Assembly: GCA_964441705.1 (NCBI GenBank)
Contig: CAYTWF010000006.1
Location: 1-64,000 of the forward strand
DNA length: 64,000 nucleotides
From: Eshraghiella sp964441705
GTDB taxonomy: Bacteria; Bacillota; Clostridia; Lachnospirales; Lachnospiraceae
Direction: 5' to 3'
Shown in pieces: positions 18,231 through 27,208 of this stretch. Numbering within the stretch: the first letter of the stretch is position 1; each line of letters starts with the position of its first letter. Under the pieces are notes generated by a model, which saw nothing but the letters and a program-made list of their open reading frames with translations, was not told the origin of the DNA and searched no databases. The position numbers were made by a program, and so were the translations under genes.

Positions 18231-18482
18231 CTATGAAATCCTCATCCCTCTAAGCTCCAGGTCCAATAATGCCCGCTTCATGTCAATTCCATATCCGTAG
18301 CCTACCATACTTCCACTGGCACCAATTACCCTGTGGCAGGGCACAATAAAAGGCAGTGGATTTCTGTTATTAGCCATGCCTACCGCCCGACAGGCCTTGG
18401 GATTTCCAATAGCTACAGCAATATCCTCATAGCCAATATAGAGAAATCCAAAGGGAAAATCATATACCGCAAAGCCAGTCAT
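18231..18482 (-). pseudogene. O6-methylguanine-DNA methyltransferase with internal deletion
   Basis: The 83-residue product starts at ATG 18482 with AAGGAGG 8 bases upstream. Residues 1-17 (MTGFAVYDFPFGFLYIG) look like the beginning of an Ogt/MGMT N-terminal domain. From YEDIAVAIGNPKACRAVGMA on, it is the helix-turn-helix and active-site domain with IVPCHRVIG (acceptor Cys) and GYGYGIDMKRALLDLE. Full-length relatives are about 155-175 residues, so some 75-90 residues in the middle are missing, in frame. The start signals and active-site motif are intact, so a short working alkyltransferase cannot be excluded, but loss of the N-terminal domain makes that doubtful. It is the last gene of the lysC-containing run. 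Confidence 0.75.
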
Positions 18483-18506
18483 CAGCAGCACCTCCTTAAT
18501 AAAGAA

Positions 18507-19715
18507 TTAATTCACACAAAAGGCGTCATGAACTACATTCATTGCTTTTTCTGCATTTTTAGAATCCACCAGCACAGTAATTCGGATTTCTGATGTAGCA
18601 ATCATATTGATGTTAATATTATTATTATAAAGACACTCAAACATCTTGGCAGCTACTCCCGGATTGGACATCATTCCCGCTCCGACTATGGACAGCTTTG
18701 CAATATTCTCATTATATTCCACCTTATCAAAGCCTAATATTTCCTGATTATTCTCTAAAAGCTCTACAGCATCCTTTAGATTGTCATGCCCAACTGTAAA
18801 TGATATATCCTTGGTTCCCTGTCTACCGATTGACTGAATAATTATATCAACATTAATTCCCTTTTGAGCCAGTAAATTAAAAAGCTTGAACGCACTTCCT
18901 GGCTGGTCTTTAATTCCTATTACGGATATTCTGTCTGCATCCTCATCCAGCGCAACTCCGCTGATTATCATTTTCTCCATTTTCTTTATACCTCCCTTAA
19001 CAACAGTACCCTCTGTCTCATTAAGACTGGAGCGAACCACCAATGTAACATTATATTTTTTAGCCATCTCTACTGAACGGTTGTGAAGTACACCTGCACC
19101 AAGAGCCGCAAGGTCTAACATTTCGTCATATGTTATATGCTCCAGCTTATGAGCAGTCTTTACCTTTCTTGGATCAGCTGTGTAGACACCATCAACATCT
19201 GTATATATTTCGCAGGTATCAGCGTGAAGAACCGCAGCAAGCGCAACCGCCGTAGTGTCTGAGCCACCTCTTCCGAGAGTTGTATAATCATTATACTTAT
19301 CAATTCCCTGAAATCCGGTTATCACCACAATTTTGCGGTCACTTAGCTCATGGCGTATTCTCTCCGTTTCCACACTTATCAGTCTTGCATTGCCATGCAT
19401 GTCAGTAGTTTTCATAGGAACCTGAAATGCATTCAGTGATACTGCCGGGATTCCCAGCTGATGAAACGCCATAGCCATAAGTGCTACAGACATCTGTTCA
19501 CCAATTGTGAAAAGCATGTCCATTTCCCGTTTGGGCGGATTAGGATTGATTTCTCTTGCCTTCTCAATAAGCTCATCTGTATATTTACCCATAGCAGATA
19601 AAACTACAACTACGTCATTGCCTTTACGATATTCCCTGGCACATCTTTGAGCCACATTAAAAATTCTTTCCTTATTGGCTACTGAGGTTCCCCCAAATTT
19701 CTTTACTATTAACAT
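18507..19715 (-). CDS. lysC: aspartokinase
   Basis: This 402-residue monofunctional aspartate kinase (first step of the Lys/Thr/Met pathway) has the N-terminal VKKFGGTSVAN signature and the ITGFQGID and TLGRGGSDTTA nucleotide/substrate motifs. There is a C-terminal pair of ACT domains: the first from about residue 265 (VIGIKDQPGSAFKLFNLL), the second from about 340 (LSIVGAGMMSNPGVAAKMF). The ACT pair predicts feedback control by lysine and/or threonine. The gap to the upstream rRNA methyltransferase is only 30 bases, so read-through from that operon is likely. No lysine riboswitch is visible in the short leader. Confidence 0.96.
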   Translation of the reverse strand: MLIVKKFGGTSVANKERIFNVAQRCAREYRKGNDVVVVLSAMGKYTDELIEKAREINPNPPKREMDMLFTIGEQMSVALMAMAFHQLGIPAVSLNAFQVPMKTTDMHGNARLISVETERIRHELSDRKIVVITGFQGIDKYNDYTTLGRGGSDTTAVALAAVLHADTCEIYTDVDGVYTADPRKVKTAHKLEHITYDEMLDLAALGAGVLHNRSVEMAKKYNVTLVVRSSLNETEGTVVKGGIKKMEKMIISGVALDEDADRISVIGIKDQPGSAFKLFNLLAQKGINVDIIIQSIGRQGTKDISFTVGHDNLKDAVELLENNQEILGFDKVEYNENIAKLSIVGAGMMSNPGVAAKMFECLYNNNININMIATSEIRITVLVDSKNAEKAMNVVHDAFCVN

Positions 19716-19745
19716 ATTGTAATTACCCCTTTAAAATTATTTATA

Positions 19746-20890
19746 TTAAATCGTGCTCCTTTTAAGAAGTGCAATGCTTTCACAATGTCCGCACCATGGG
19801 AACATATCTACCGGCACACATTTTTCCATCTTGTAGCCCTTACGGTCAAGAAACTTCACATCCCTCGCCAGCGTTTCCGGATTACAGGATATGTATACCA
19901 CACGTTCCGGCTTCAGTCTCGCCACTGCACCAAGAAATGCCTCGTCGCTTCCAGACCTTGGAGGGTCCATGAATACCACATCATATTTGCGTCCCGCATC
20001 TGCCTCCTTGAGCATAAATTTGCCTGCATCATCCTGTATATAGCGAACATTCCTGCAGCTGTTAAGCTTGGTATTAATCAACGCATCCTTTACTGCATCA
20101 GGGTTAAGTTCAACACCTGTAACACTTCCTGCGTATCTGGACGCACAGATACCAATAGTCCCAATTCCACTGTAGGCATCAATAATTTTTTCTTTTCCGG
20201 TAAGACCGGCAAAATCAATTGCAGTCTGATACAGTTTTCCGTCTGAACTGAATTAACCTGATAAAAGGATTTGGAGGAGATTCTGAACCGGCACCCGCAC
20301 AGCTCATCCTCAATATAGCCCTTACCATAGATGACCTGCTCACGCTGACCAAGAATCATGCTGGTATTGCGGTTATTAATATTAAAAATAATTGTTGTTA
20401 TCTCCGGATGTCTGGCAGTGAGGGCCTTGACGAAATTATTCTTAGATGGAAACATAACATCACCAGCCACTAAGGTTACCATAACCTGGCCGGTAGTGTG
20501 GGCTGTTCTGATAAGAATGTGACGAAGAAAGCCTCTGTGAGTATCCTCGTTGTAAGCCTTGTATTTAAAGGACTTCATAAGCTCAGCAATAGTCTGAATT
20601 ATCTCGTCAGATTTTTCATTATCTATCTGACAGCTCTTAACAGGGACAACCCTGTGGGTTCCGGGCTCATAGGTTCCTGTAATAATATTACCCTTTTTAT
20701 CTGAGCTTACCACAGCATGAACCTTGTTGCGGTAATGGTAGGGATTATCCATGCCAACTGCAGGCAGCACCCTGCCAAATGGCTTCATAAGCCTGTATAC
20801 TGTCTGATATTTTTCCTCAAGCTGCTCCTTGTAGGTGAGGTTACTGTATACACAGCCACCACATTTATTGCTATATGAACATTTTTCCAT
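19746..20890 (-). pseudogene. 23S rRNA (uracil-5-)-methyltransferase, RlmCD/RumA type, frameshifted
   Basis: The N-terminal part (20890 down to about 20240) has the Fe-S cysteines CSYSNKCGGCVY and runs to FYQVNSVQTE. The frame then breaks and the rest continues in another frame: SAM-binding AYSGIGTIGI, substrate motif MDPPRSGSD, catalytic SCNPETLARD and the end MFPWCGHCESIALL. A single base missing from the T run at 20235-20238 (four T, five expected) would restore one protein of about 381 residues. It lacks a TRAM domain. All catalytic motifs are intact, so a recent mutation or a homopolymer sequencing error is more likely than old decay. It starts 10 bases after the radical SAM gene. Confidence 0.85.
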
Positions 20891-20900
20891 ACTATGCCTC

Positions 20901-21845
20901 CTATAATCGGGTGGTTACAGGCTTTAATCCGGTATAATCGAATTCCGGGATAAAGCTTTCCTTAGCTGTGCCGCCCTCCTGAATAAATCCATTTTCCACA
21001 CCCAGCTCTATGGCATAATCCACAAGCCTGTCATACTCACAGGCTTTAATTGTGCGGTTAAGCTCAGGGTAGCGTTCTCCAATTCCCGGCATCGGGGTAT
21101 ACTGATTCATTATACTTATGTATATTCTGTCTCCATAGGTTTCATAGAGATATCTGATAACTGCCTTGGAATCTTTAATACAGCCTGGCAGCATAAGGTG
21201 CCTTACAATAACACCCTTTTTCATAATGTTCTCCTCACACACGTCATCCCCGCCTGCAAATGTAACTGCTCCGGTCTGACGAACCATCTCCTCAACCGCT
21301 GCCGCTGCCACGTCAAAATAATCTGCCGCACAGGAATAGCGCTGTGACAGCTGAGAGCTTACGTATTTCATATCCGGCAGATACACATCTACCAGTCCAT
21401 CCATAATGCGAAGTGTCTCCACCTTCTCATAGCTGCCGGTATTGTATACAACAGGAATAACAAGACCACCATTTTTAGCAGTCTCAATTGCCCTGGCTAT
21501 CTGTGGTACATAATGCGTGGGGGTTACAAGATTAATATTGTTGGCTCCCCGCTCCTGCTGTTCAAGCATAATCTGGGCAAGGCGGTCAACAGTTATTTCC
21601 ATTCCTGCTGTTCCATCTGCAATCCGGCTGTTCTGACAGAATACGCACCTGAGAACACAGCCTGAAAAAAATATTGCACCCGACCCTCTTGTGCCTGATA
21701 TGCGGGGTTCCTCCCACATGTGCAGTGCTGCCCTTGCTGCCCTAAGTGTTACTGTCTCACCGCAAAAGCCCTTATGCATTCCACTCCTGTCAGCATGACA
21801 ATTTCTGGGGCACAATGTACAATTATCTAATATGATATCATTCAT
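20901..21845 (-). CDS. radical SAM protein, PflA-like (COG1313/PflX)
   Basis: A 314-residue radical SAM enzyme with the cluster motif GCVLRCVFCQN (CxxxCxxC) near residue 65. An extra N-terminal cysteine set, CTLCPRNCHAD and GFCGE, is typical of the COG1313 pyruvate-formate-lyase-activating-enzyme-like group. The C-terminal region (VRHLMLPGCIKDS, MNQYTPMPG) is also conserved in that group. The physiological target is unknown. Its start overlaps the end of the MoxR ATPase gene by 8 bases, tying it to the LRR/VWA-like/MoxR operon. Confidence 0.88.
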   Translation of the reverse strand: MNDIILDNCTLCPRNCHADRSGMHKGFCGETVTLRAARAALHMWEEPRISGTRGSGAIFFSGCVLRCVFCQNSRIADGTAGMEITVDRLAQIMLEQQERGANNINLVTPTHYVPQIARAIETAKNGGLVIPVVYNTGSYEKVETLRIMDGLVDVYLPDMKYVSSQLSQRYSCAADYFDVAAAAVEEMVRQTGAVTFAGGDDVCEENIMKKGVIVRHLMLPGCIKDSKAVIRYLYETYGDRIYISIMNQYTPMPGIGERYPELNRTIKACEYDRLVDYAIELGVENGFIQEGGTAKESFIPEFDYTGLKPVTTRL

Positions 21846-23322
21846 TTTTTACACTTTCTATTTCTTCCATAAGCTCCCGCTGTCTGTCTCCTGAAAGGTA
21901 TTTGGACATATAAAAGCTGTAGCGTGCACAGCCCTGTTCATTAATAAACCTTATAGCATGATAGTTCAATGACAGCTCTGTTACAAACATTACCAGCTCC
22001 TGTCCCTCACCAAAGGCATTAAGCATGAAATCAAAAGCATTCTCAAGAACCTGAGACGCTTTCTCAAGAACCTCCTCACGATGAGCCTTAAGCTCATTAA
22101 AAGCATCAATAACATCAGAAAATTCCATCTGAAGTGCCATATTGTTCATAAAAAGGAGGGCATTGTTAACAGCTGAGCTTTCAAGTCCTGAAATAATGCC
22201 TGCCGCCAGCTGTGCGTCATATTTTTCCTGAACATGCCCGGTTATTGAACCAATGTCGGACCTGAGATTCTCAGAGGACTTCTCATGTATTTTTTTAACT
22301 TCCTTTAACATGTTATATATTTCTGATATATACATTGTCTGATAATCCGAATTGGAAAAATAATCGCTTAATCCGCTGATTATATGGGAAATTATACTGT
22401 ATTTTTCATCAAATGGTGCCAGCCTTACTCTCTCACAGGCCTGTGCCGATACATGTCCCTCAAGAATATCCTCAATTCTGTAATCAGAGTTGTATTTATT
22501 GTACAGGTCATAATAATTGGCAAAATCCCTTGCAATATCCGGATGCTGCAGGTATTCAGATATAAATTCCTCATCAACCTTAAGTCCCAGTTTTTCATAG
22601 GCCTTAATCATGCCGGATAAATCCTCCCAGCCTCTTGCAGTAACAAATATTTTGCCATCTATAGTAGTACGCACATCATAGAAGCTGCTTTTCTTTAAAT
22701 CCAGGTATGAAATAATTGCGCCATGAATTTGTGCCTTGTAGGCATACTCCTTCCACACCTCGTAGTCAGCCTGAACGTCGATTCTCTTAACTCGGTCAAG
22801 GGTAACAACATCAAATTCTCTTACCGACTTGTTATATTCTGGTGGATTGCCTGCTGCCACTATTATCCAGCCCTCCGGAACCTTGTGATTGCCAAAGGTC
22901 TTGCACTGCAGAAACTGAAGTATGGTTGGAGCCAGCGTCTCAGACACGCAGTTAATCTCATCAATGAATAAAATACCCTCCTTCAAACCGGTCTGACGCA
23001 TTTTGTCATACACAGTTGCTATTATCTCACTCATAGTGTATTCAGTTACGGAATATTTTTCCTTATCCCAGAATCTGCTCTCTATATAAGGAAGACCTAC
23101 TGCACTCTGACGGGTGTGGTGAGTTATTGTATATGCCACAAGTGCCACTCCACAGTCCTTGGCAACCTGTTCCATAATGGCAGTTTTACCAATGCCCGGA
23201 GGTCCCATAAGCAGTACCGGTCTCTGTCTGACTGCCGGAATCATATATTCTCCACGTTCATTTTTGGATAGATAAGCCTTAACGCTGTTCTCTATTTCCT
23301 GCTTAGCTCTTTTAATATTCAT
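21838..23322 (-). CDS. MoxR-type AAA+ ATPase
   Basis: A 494-residue AAA_5 ATPase: Walker A MGPPGIGKTAIM (about residue 38), Walker B EGILFIDEIN, sensor 1 region VAAGNPPEYN, and an Arg in LDRVKRIDV. The long C-terminal half is helical with no named domain. MoxR ATPases act as chaperones together with VWA-domain partners, usually to insert cofactors or activate a complex. The matching VWA-like gene is immediately upstream (15-base gap), and a radical SAM gene overlaps its end. The target of the pair is not evident. Confidence 0.92.
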   Translation of the reverse strand: MNIKRAKQEIENSVKAYLSKNERGEYMIPAVRQRPVLLMGPPGIGKTAIMEQVAKDCGVALVAYTITHHTRQSAVGLPYIESRFWDKEKYSVTEYTMSEIIATVYDKMRQTGLKEGILFIDEINCVSETLAPTILQFLQCKTFGNHKVPEGWIIVAAGNPPEYNKSVREFDVVTLDRVKRIDVQADYEVWKEYAYKAQIHGAIISYLDLKKSSFYDVRTTIDGKIFVTARGWEDLSGMIKAYEKLGLKVDEEFISEYLQHPDIARDFANYYDLYNKYNSDYRIEDILEGHVSAQACERVRLAPFDEKYSIISHIISGLSDYFSNSDYQTMYISEIYNMLKEVKKIHEKSSENLRSDIGSITGHVQEKYDAQLAAGIISGLESSAVNNALLFMNNMALQMEFSDVIDAFNELKAHREEVLEKASQVLENAFDFMLNAFGEGQELVMFVTELSLNYHAIRFINEQGCARYSFYMSKYLSGDRQRELMEEIESVKNE

Positions 23323-23336
23323 TATTCATACCTCTG

Positions 23337-24617
23337 CTATATCTCAAGTTTAATTGCCCAGGATGGTACATCGCTGTCTACGAAGTCATCATGGAGAAAA
23401 ATAAATGCTGTGTCATATGGGGTTCTGCGCTTAGGATATTCTCCCCTTCCGTCAGTAAAATACAGCAGCCCCTTAAGATTCATAAATTCATGGTTGTCTA
23501 TAAGCTCACTTACATACTGAAATGCCGGACGAAAATCAGTTCCTCCCCTGCCCTTAATGGTAAGATGATTGATATAATCTGTCATCTCCTCCTGGCTGGT
23601 TATTCTGTCATCCTTCTGAATCTTATTATCTGCCTGAAGAATTCTGATATTAACCTTTTTAAAGAAGCTTTCGGTACTGAAAAGGATCTGACAGGTCTCT
23701 GCCAAAAAATCCTTAACCTGCTCCTCACTGCATGAAAAGGAGGTGTCTATGACTATGACAAAATCCTGTATTTTCTTAACCTCCTTCTGTTCTAAGGGTT
23801 CAATTAACGGCATATTGCCAAACAGCTGTAGTCCATAGGTATAGAAGGCATAATCAAAGGAATCCGGGTCAACCTGCATCTCCTCCTGATATACCGCAAA
23901 CTTACGCAGGAATTCCTTGTAATCGTATTTTTTACGGTTCTCAACCTGTACCGCAGAATACATTCCGGCATCCTCATGCCCTGCGCCCTTTTCCACAGTC
24001 TCCATAGAGGTCTGCATTCGCTGGCTTATATCATCCCATTTCTGCCTGTTCTGCTGCCGGGTCTGACTTTTAGGTGATTCTTTGTACCAGTAATTATGGT
24101 CATCCATTTTGAATTCATTCTCCATGGCAGCCATATCTGTATTGGACAGCTTATGCATGTCCAGATATCTGTATGCCGTATCGGCTGTAATTACCTTATA
24201 TTCACGTCTTATATCATTATAAAGTCTGTCCCTTACAGCCGGCAGTCTCATATTAATGCAGCTGTAATTTAACCCATCAATTACTGATTCCACCGCAATA
24301 TCACAGCATACATCCCACAGCTGTCTGTCTCTGTCCTCAATTCTGAAAAGGTGTCTGTATATACAGTGAAGCGTCATATGAAGATACAGTCTGTTGGTAA
24401 AACGTACCTCCCGCTCATACAGCTCCATCAAGAAATCCGGATAGTAATACATCACGTTCCCATCTGTACCTGCGCAGTGATTATCCGCCACCGGTGCATA
24501 CTCGAATGCACATAATGCCATATCAAGATAACGCATGGCAAAATACAGATTATCCCTGGAGGAGGTGAGAATTTTACGGCCTATATTATTTTTACGCTGA
24601 TATATCTCTTCTGTCAT
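23337..24617 (-). CDS. VWA-like (DUF2201) protein, pseudo-metallopeptidase N-domain
   Basis: A 426-residue protein. The N-terminal domain resembles the DUF2201_N putative metallopeptidase, but where HExxH is expected it has HMTLH (residues 80-84), so the general-base Glu is missing. The C-terminal VWA-like domain has an intact MIDAS: DTSFS (Asp291, Ser293, Ser295), GGT (Thr360) and FTDG (Asp389). Such proteins pair with MoxR ATPases, whose gene follows. It overlaps the upstream LRR gene by 4 bases. It probably binds a metal-coordinated acidic side chain of a client protein rather than cutting it (inference). Confidence 0.85.
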   Translation of the reverse strand: MTEEIYQRKNNIGRKILTSSRDNLYFAMRYLDMALCAFEYAPVADNHCAGTDGNVMYYYPDFLMELYEREVRFTNRLYLHMTLHCIYRHLFRIEDRDRQLWDVCCDIAVESVIDGLNYSCINMRLPAVRDRLYNDIRREYKVITADTAYRYLDMHKLSNTDMAAMENEFKMDDHNYWYKESPKSQTRQQNRQKWDDISQRMQTSMETVEKGAGHEDAGMYSAVQVENRKKYDYKEFLRKFAVYQEEMQVDPDSFDYAFYTYGLQLFGNMPLIEPLEQKEVKKIQDFVIVIDTSFSCSEEQVKDFLAETCQILFSTESFFKKVNIRILQADNKIQKDDRITSQEEMTDYINHLTIKGRGGTDFRPAFQYVSELIDNHEFMNLKGLLYFTDGRGEYPKRRTPYDTAFIFLHDDFVDSDVPSWAIKLEI

Positions 24618-25498
24618 AGGTCAAAGCTACGCTTTCCGGCTGGATAATACTGATTCCTGTAATTCACAAGAATTCCAAGATAGTCCACTCTTCCCAGCCC
24701 CTGTGCATATTCAATCAGCCCATCTATACTTTCTCTTCCAATGGACTGGTGTTCACACATAATATTAATCCCATCTATTCTGTCATTATCCATAAGTACA
24801 GCCGCTGCCCTGTAATCATTATCCCTTAAAAAGCAGGCATATTCTGCCTTAGCAGAGGAATAGAGCTTATATGGATACTTAAGTCTTCCAACGGCATTCC
24901 ATAATGCCGCCTCAAACCTGTCCTCTCTGGTTGACCTTGGAAAGAGTCTGTCAAATTCCCTGTAATCCATGGTTCCACTCTGCATACACTGCCTGTATGC
25001 TCCGCCAGTTCCGTAGCATACACTTTGAAAAATTCTTGCCGGAGTATTCTCAACGTAATCGTCCTCAAAGGTTGGAAAGGTCAAGGTGCTTTTTTCTTCA
25101 TTATCATATTCGATATCAAGTGTCAGTTCCTGTATGTTATCACTCATAAGGTTGCGGATACAGCCTTCTCTATTATTGTGACAATGCATATATACTCTGG
25201 TAAGCTTGTAGCAGTTCTTAAAGGCACCATCCTCCAAATCCTTAATGCCATCATGCAGCTCTAACCGTTCCAGCTTCTTACAGTTATAAAATGCATGTCC
25301 TCCAATGTGGTTAACTCCTGCAGGAATTACAACCTCCACAATATCCATTCTGTCCCTGAATGCATAATCGGCAATTCCTTCTACAGTATCACCGTGAATC
25401 TGCTCAGGTATCTCAATAATTGTCTGACCCTCAAAGCCACCGGTTATATATAATTTCTTCTTTTTAGTTATTTTTTCTTTCAAATATGCGTACTTCAT
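24614..25498 (-). CDS. cytosolic leucine-rich-repeat protein of MoxR/VWA operon
   Basis: A 294-residue protein without signal peptide or membrane helix. Residues about 15-110 form BspA-like LRR_5 units (GIADYAFRDRMDIVEVVIPAGV, GHAFYNCKKLERLEL, GAFKNCYKLTRVYM). The C-terminal 150 residues are helical and end in YYPAGKRSFDL. It is the first gene of the LRR/VWA-like/MoxR/radical SAM operon. No Shine-Dalgarno sequence precedes the ATG and a TATAAT box lies only 8 bases upstream, suggesting a leaderless transcript. A role as substrate adaptor or client for the VWA-like/MoxR pair is inference. Confidence 0.75.
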   Translation of the reverse strand: MKYAYLKEKITKKKKLYITGGFEGQTIIEIPEQIHGDTVEGIADYAFRDRMDIVEVVIPAGVNHIGGHAFYNCKKLERLELHDGIKDLEDGAFKNCYKLTRVYMHCHNNREGCIRNLMSDNIQELTLDIEYDNEEKSTLTFPTFEDDYVENTPARIFQSVCYGTGGAYRQCMQSGTMDYREFDRLFPRSTREDRFEAALWNAVGRLKYPYKLYSSAKAEYACFLRDNDYRAAAVLMDNDRIDGINIMCEHQSIGRESIDGLIEYAQGLGRVDYLGILVNYRNQYYPAGKRSFDL

Positions 25499-25506
25499 AA
25501 TTATTA

Positions 25507-25536
25507 ATTATACTCTATATGCTTCGTCTTCTTCAA
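25507..25536 (-). promoter_or_regulatory. promoter of LRR/VWA-like/MoxR operon, apparently leaderless
   Basis: On the - strand, TTGAAG (25531-25536), an 18-base spacer and TATAAT (25507-25512) match the consensus well. The expected transcription start falls at about 25500, within two or three bases of the ATG at 25498. Confidence 0.6.
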
Positions 25537-25582
25537 TAGAAAAGAAAATTTATAAAAATTTAATATTTAGAGGTCACATTTA

Positions 25583-25611
25583 TTTACACTGATATATTTT
25601 TATGCTAGAAT
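25583..25611 (+). promoter_or_regulatory. promoter of uracil permease gene
   Basis: TTTACA (25583-25588), a 17-base spacer and TAGAAT (25606-25611). The untranslated leader is then about 40 bases, too short for a classical attenuator, and ends in AGGAGG at 25645-25650. Confidence 0.75.
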
Positions 25612-25656
25612 TTAGAAGATTTAGCAACATATAAAACAATATTTAGGAGGTTACAA

Positions 25657-27015
25657 ATGAGTAACGTAAACAAAGACGGTATCTACGATGCCAGACAATT
25701 AGGCGTACCTAAAATGCTCCTTCTTGGACTTCAGCACATGTTTGCAATGTTCGGTGCAACAGTGCTTGTTCCAATCCTGACAGGTCTTAACATTTCAACG
25801 ACTCTGTTATTTGCAGGTCTTGGTACACTGCTTTTCCACATTCTTACCAAGAGAAAGGTTCCTGCATTCTTAGGTTCTTCCTTTGCATTCCTTGGTGGAT
25901 ATGCAGCTATTGCACCTCTTACAGATGCAGCAGGCAAAACACTTGACAATTCTGCACTTCTTCCATATGCCTGCGTAGGTGTGGCATTTGCAGGTCTTGT
26001 ATATCTGTTAATTGCAGCTCTTATTAAGATATTTGGCGCAAGTAAGGTAATGAAATTCTTTCCACCTATTGTTACAGGTCCTATCATTATTGCAATTGGT
26101 CTTACACTTTCCAAATCAGCAATTGATAACTGTGCAGACTGCTGGTGGATAGCTCTCATTGCAATCCTTGTTGTAATTATCTGTAATGTATTTGGTAAGG
26201 GAATGATTAAAATCATACCAATACTTATTGGTGTTGTAGTATCCTATGTAGTTGCTGTCATTGCCGGCAAGGTTAATTTTGACGGTGTTGCCAGTGCAGC
26301 ATGGTTTGGTTTCCCTGTTACCAAGAGTGCAACAGTATTTTCAATATTTGGTGCCAACTTCGATGCATCTAAATTTGTAACTTCTATTATTACTATAATG
26401 CCTATTGCCCTTGCCACTATTGTTGAGCACATCGGTGATATCTCAGCTATATCATCAACAACAGGCAAGAATTACATTAAGGACCCAGGTCTTCACAGAA
26501 CTCTTCTTGGAGACGGTCTTGCAACTATCGTAGCATCTCTTTTCGGTGCTCCTGCTAACACAACATATGGCGAAAACACTGGTGTTCTTACTCTTTCAAA
26601 GGTATATGACCCACTTGTTATTGAAATTGCCGCAATCTTTGCAGTACTTTTCTCGTTCTCACCTAAGTTTGCTGCTGTTATCAGTGCAATGCCTACCGCA
26701 ACAATCGGTGGTATCTCACTTGTCCTTTACGGAATGATATCAGCCGTAGGTGTACGTAACATCGTTGAGACCAAGGTTGACTTCACTAAGACACGTAACG
26801 TTCTTATTGCAGCCCTTATCCTTGTTCTTTCAATCGGTATCAACTACAGCTCCTTAGGAGCAATTAAATTCACAATCGGTGAAGTAACCATCAGTCTTTC
26901 AGGACTTGCTGTTGGTGCTCTTGTTGGTATCATTCTCAACGCCGTACTTCCTGGTAAGGATTACAAGTTTGAAGATGATGAACCTAACGATACCGGAGTG
27001 AATTTCGAGGTATAA
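25657..27015 (+). CDS. uraA: uracil permease (NCS2 nucleobase:cation symporter)
   Basis: A 452-residue transporter with about 12-14 membrane helices, importing uracil (possibly xanthine) with a cation. The N-terminal LGLQHMFAMFGATVLVPIL segment is diagnostic of the family. The substrate-binding helices 8 and 10 carry IVEHIGDISAISS (Glu) and TTYGENTGVL (second Glu). Start: AGGAGG 6 bases before ATG 25657. It is monocistronic, with its own promoter and a strong terminator. Together with the uracil phosphoribosyltransferase at 34581 it gives the cell a uracil salvage route. Confidence 0.93.
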   Translation: MSNVNKDGIYDARQLGVPKMLLLGLQHMFAMFGATVLVPILTGLNISTTLLFAGLGTLLFHILTKRKVPAFLGSSFAFLGGYAAIAPLTDAAGKTLDNSALLPYACVGVAFAGLVYLLIAALIKIFGASKVMKFFPPIVTGPIIIAIGLTLSKSAIDNCADCWWIALIAILVVIICNVFGKGMIKIIPILIGVVVSYVVAVIAGKVNFDGVASAAWFGFPVTKSATVFSIFGANFDASKFVTSIITIMPIALATIVEHIGDISAISSTTGKNYIKDPGLHRTLLGDGLATIVASLFGAPANTTYGENTGVLTLSKVYDPLVIEIAAIFAVLFSFSPKFAAVISAMPTATIGGISLVLYGMISAVGVRNIVETKVDFTKTRNVLIAALILVLSIGINYSSLGAIKFTIGEVTISLSGLAVGALVGIILNAVLPGKDYKFEDDEPNDTGVNFEV

Positions 27016-27021
27016 ATTAGT

Positions 27022-27208
27022 ATTCTTGGCAATAATACTATTACGAGATTTCTATTTGCCACTGACTTTATCGTAACCAAATAACAAAGCACAGAATTCA
27101 AAAACTCGCACCATTGGTGCTCAGACAGTTTGAATTCTGTGCTTATTTTTTTACTATAAAGCCAGGGCAAATTACGAAATCATCATAAAATGCATTATTG
27201 CCAAGAAT
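27022..27208. repeat. 187-bp foldback with conserved apical core (element A)
   Basis: Outer arms ATTCTTGGCAATAAT (27022-27036) and its reverse complement (27194-27208) enclose further imperfect pairing (GATTTC..TATTTGCC..CTTTAT.GTAA), a perfect 16-bp stem (AAGCACAGAATTCAAA), then ACTCGC-ACCATTGGT-GCTCAGACAG at the apex with its own GCACCA/TGGTGC stem. Almost the whole segment can fold as one hairpin. The right arm overlaps the last codons of the surface protein gene. A sibling with the same apex lies at 34372-34576. Confidence 0.8.
27087..27151 (+). terminator. terminator of uracil permease gene (core of element A)
   Basis: A perfect 16-bp stem (27087-27102 with 27129-27144) is followed directly by ATTTTTTT, the standard layout of an intrinsic terminator. 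The loop is unusual in carrying a second hairpin, GCACCA/TGGTGC. Confidence 0.85.

Noticed and set aside
27022..27208. Foldback element A as a classical MITE
   Set aside because: No target-site duplication is visible, the outer arms are not shared with element B, and conservation is at the apex rather than at the ends.
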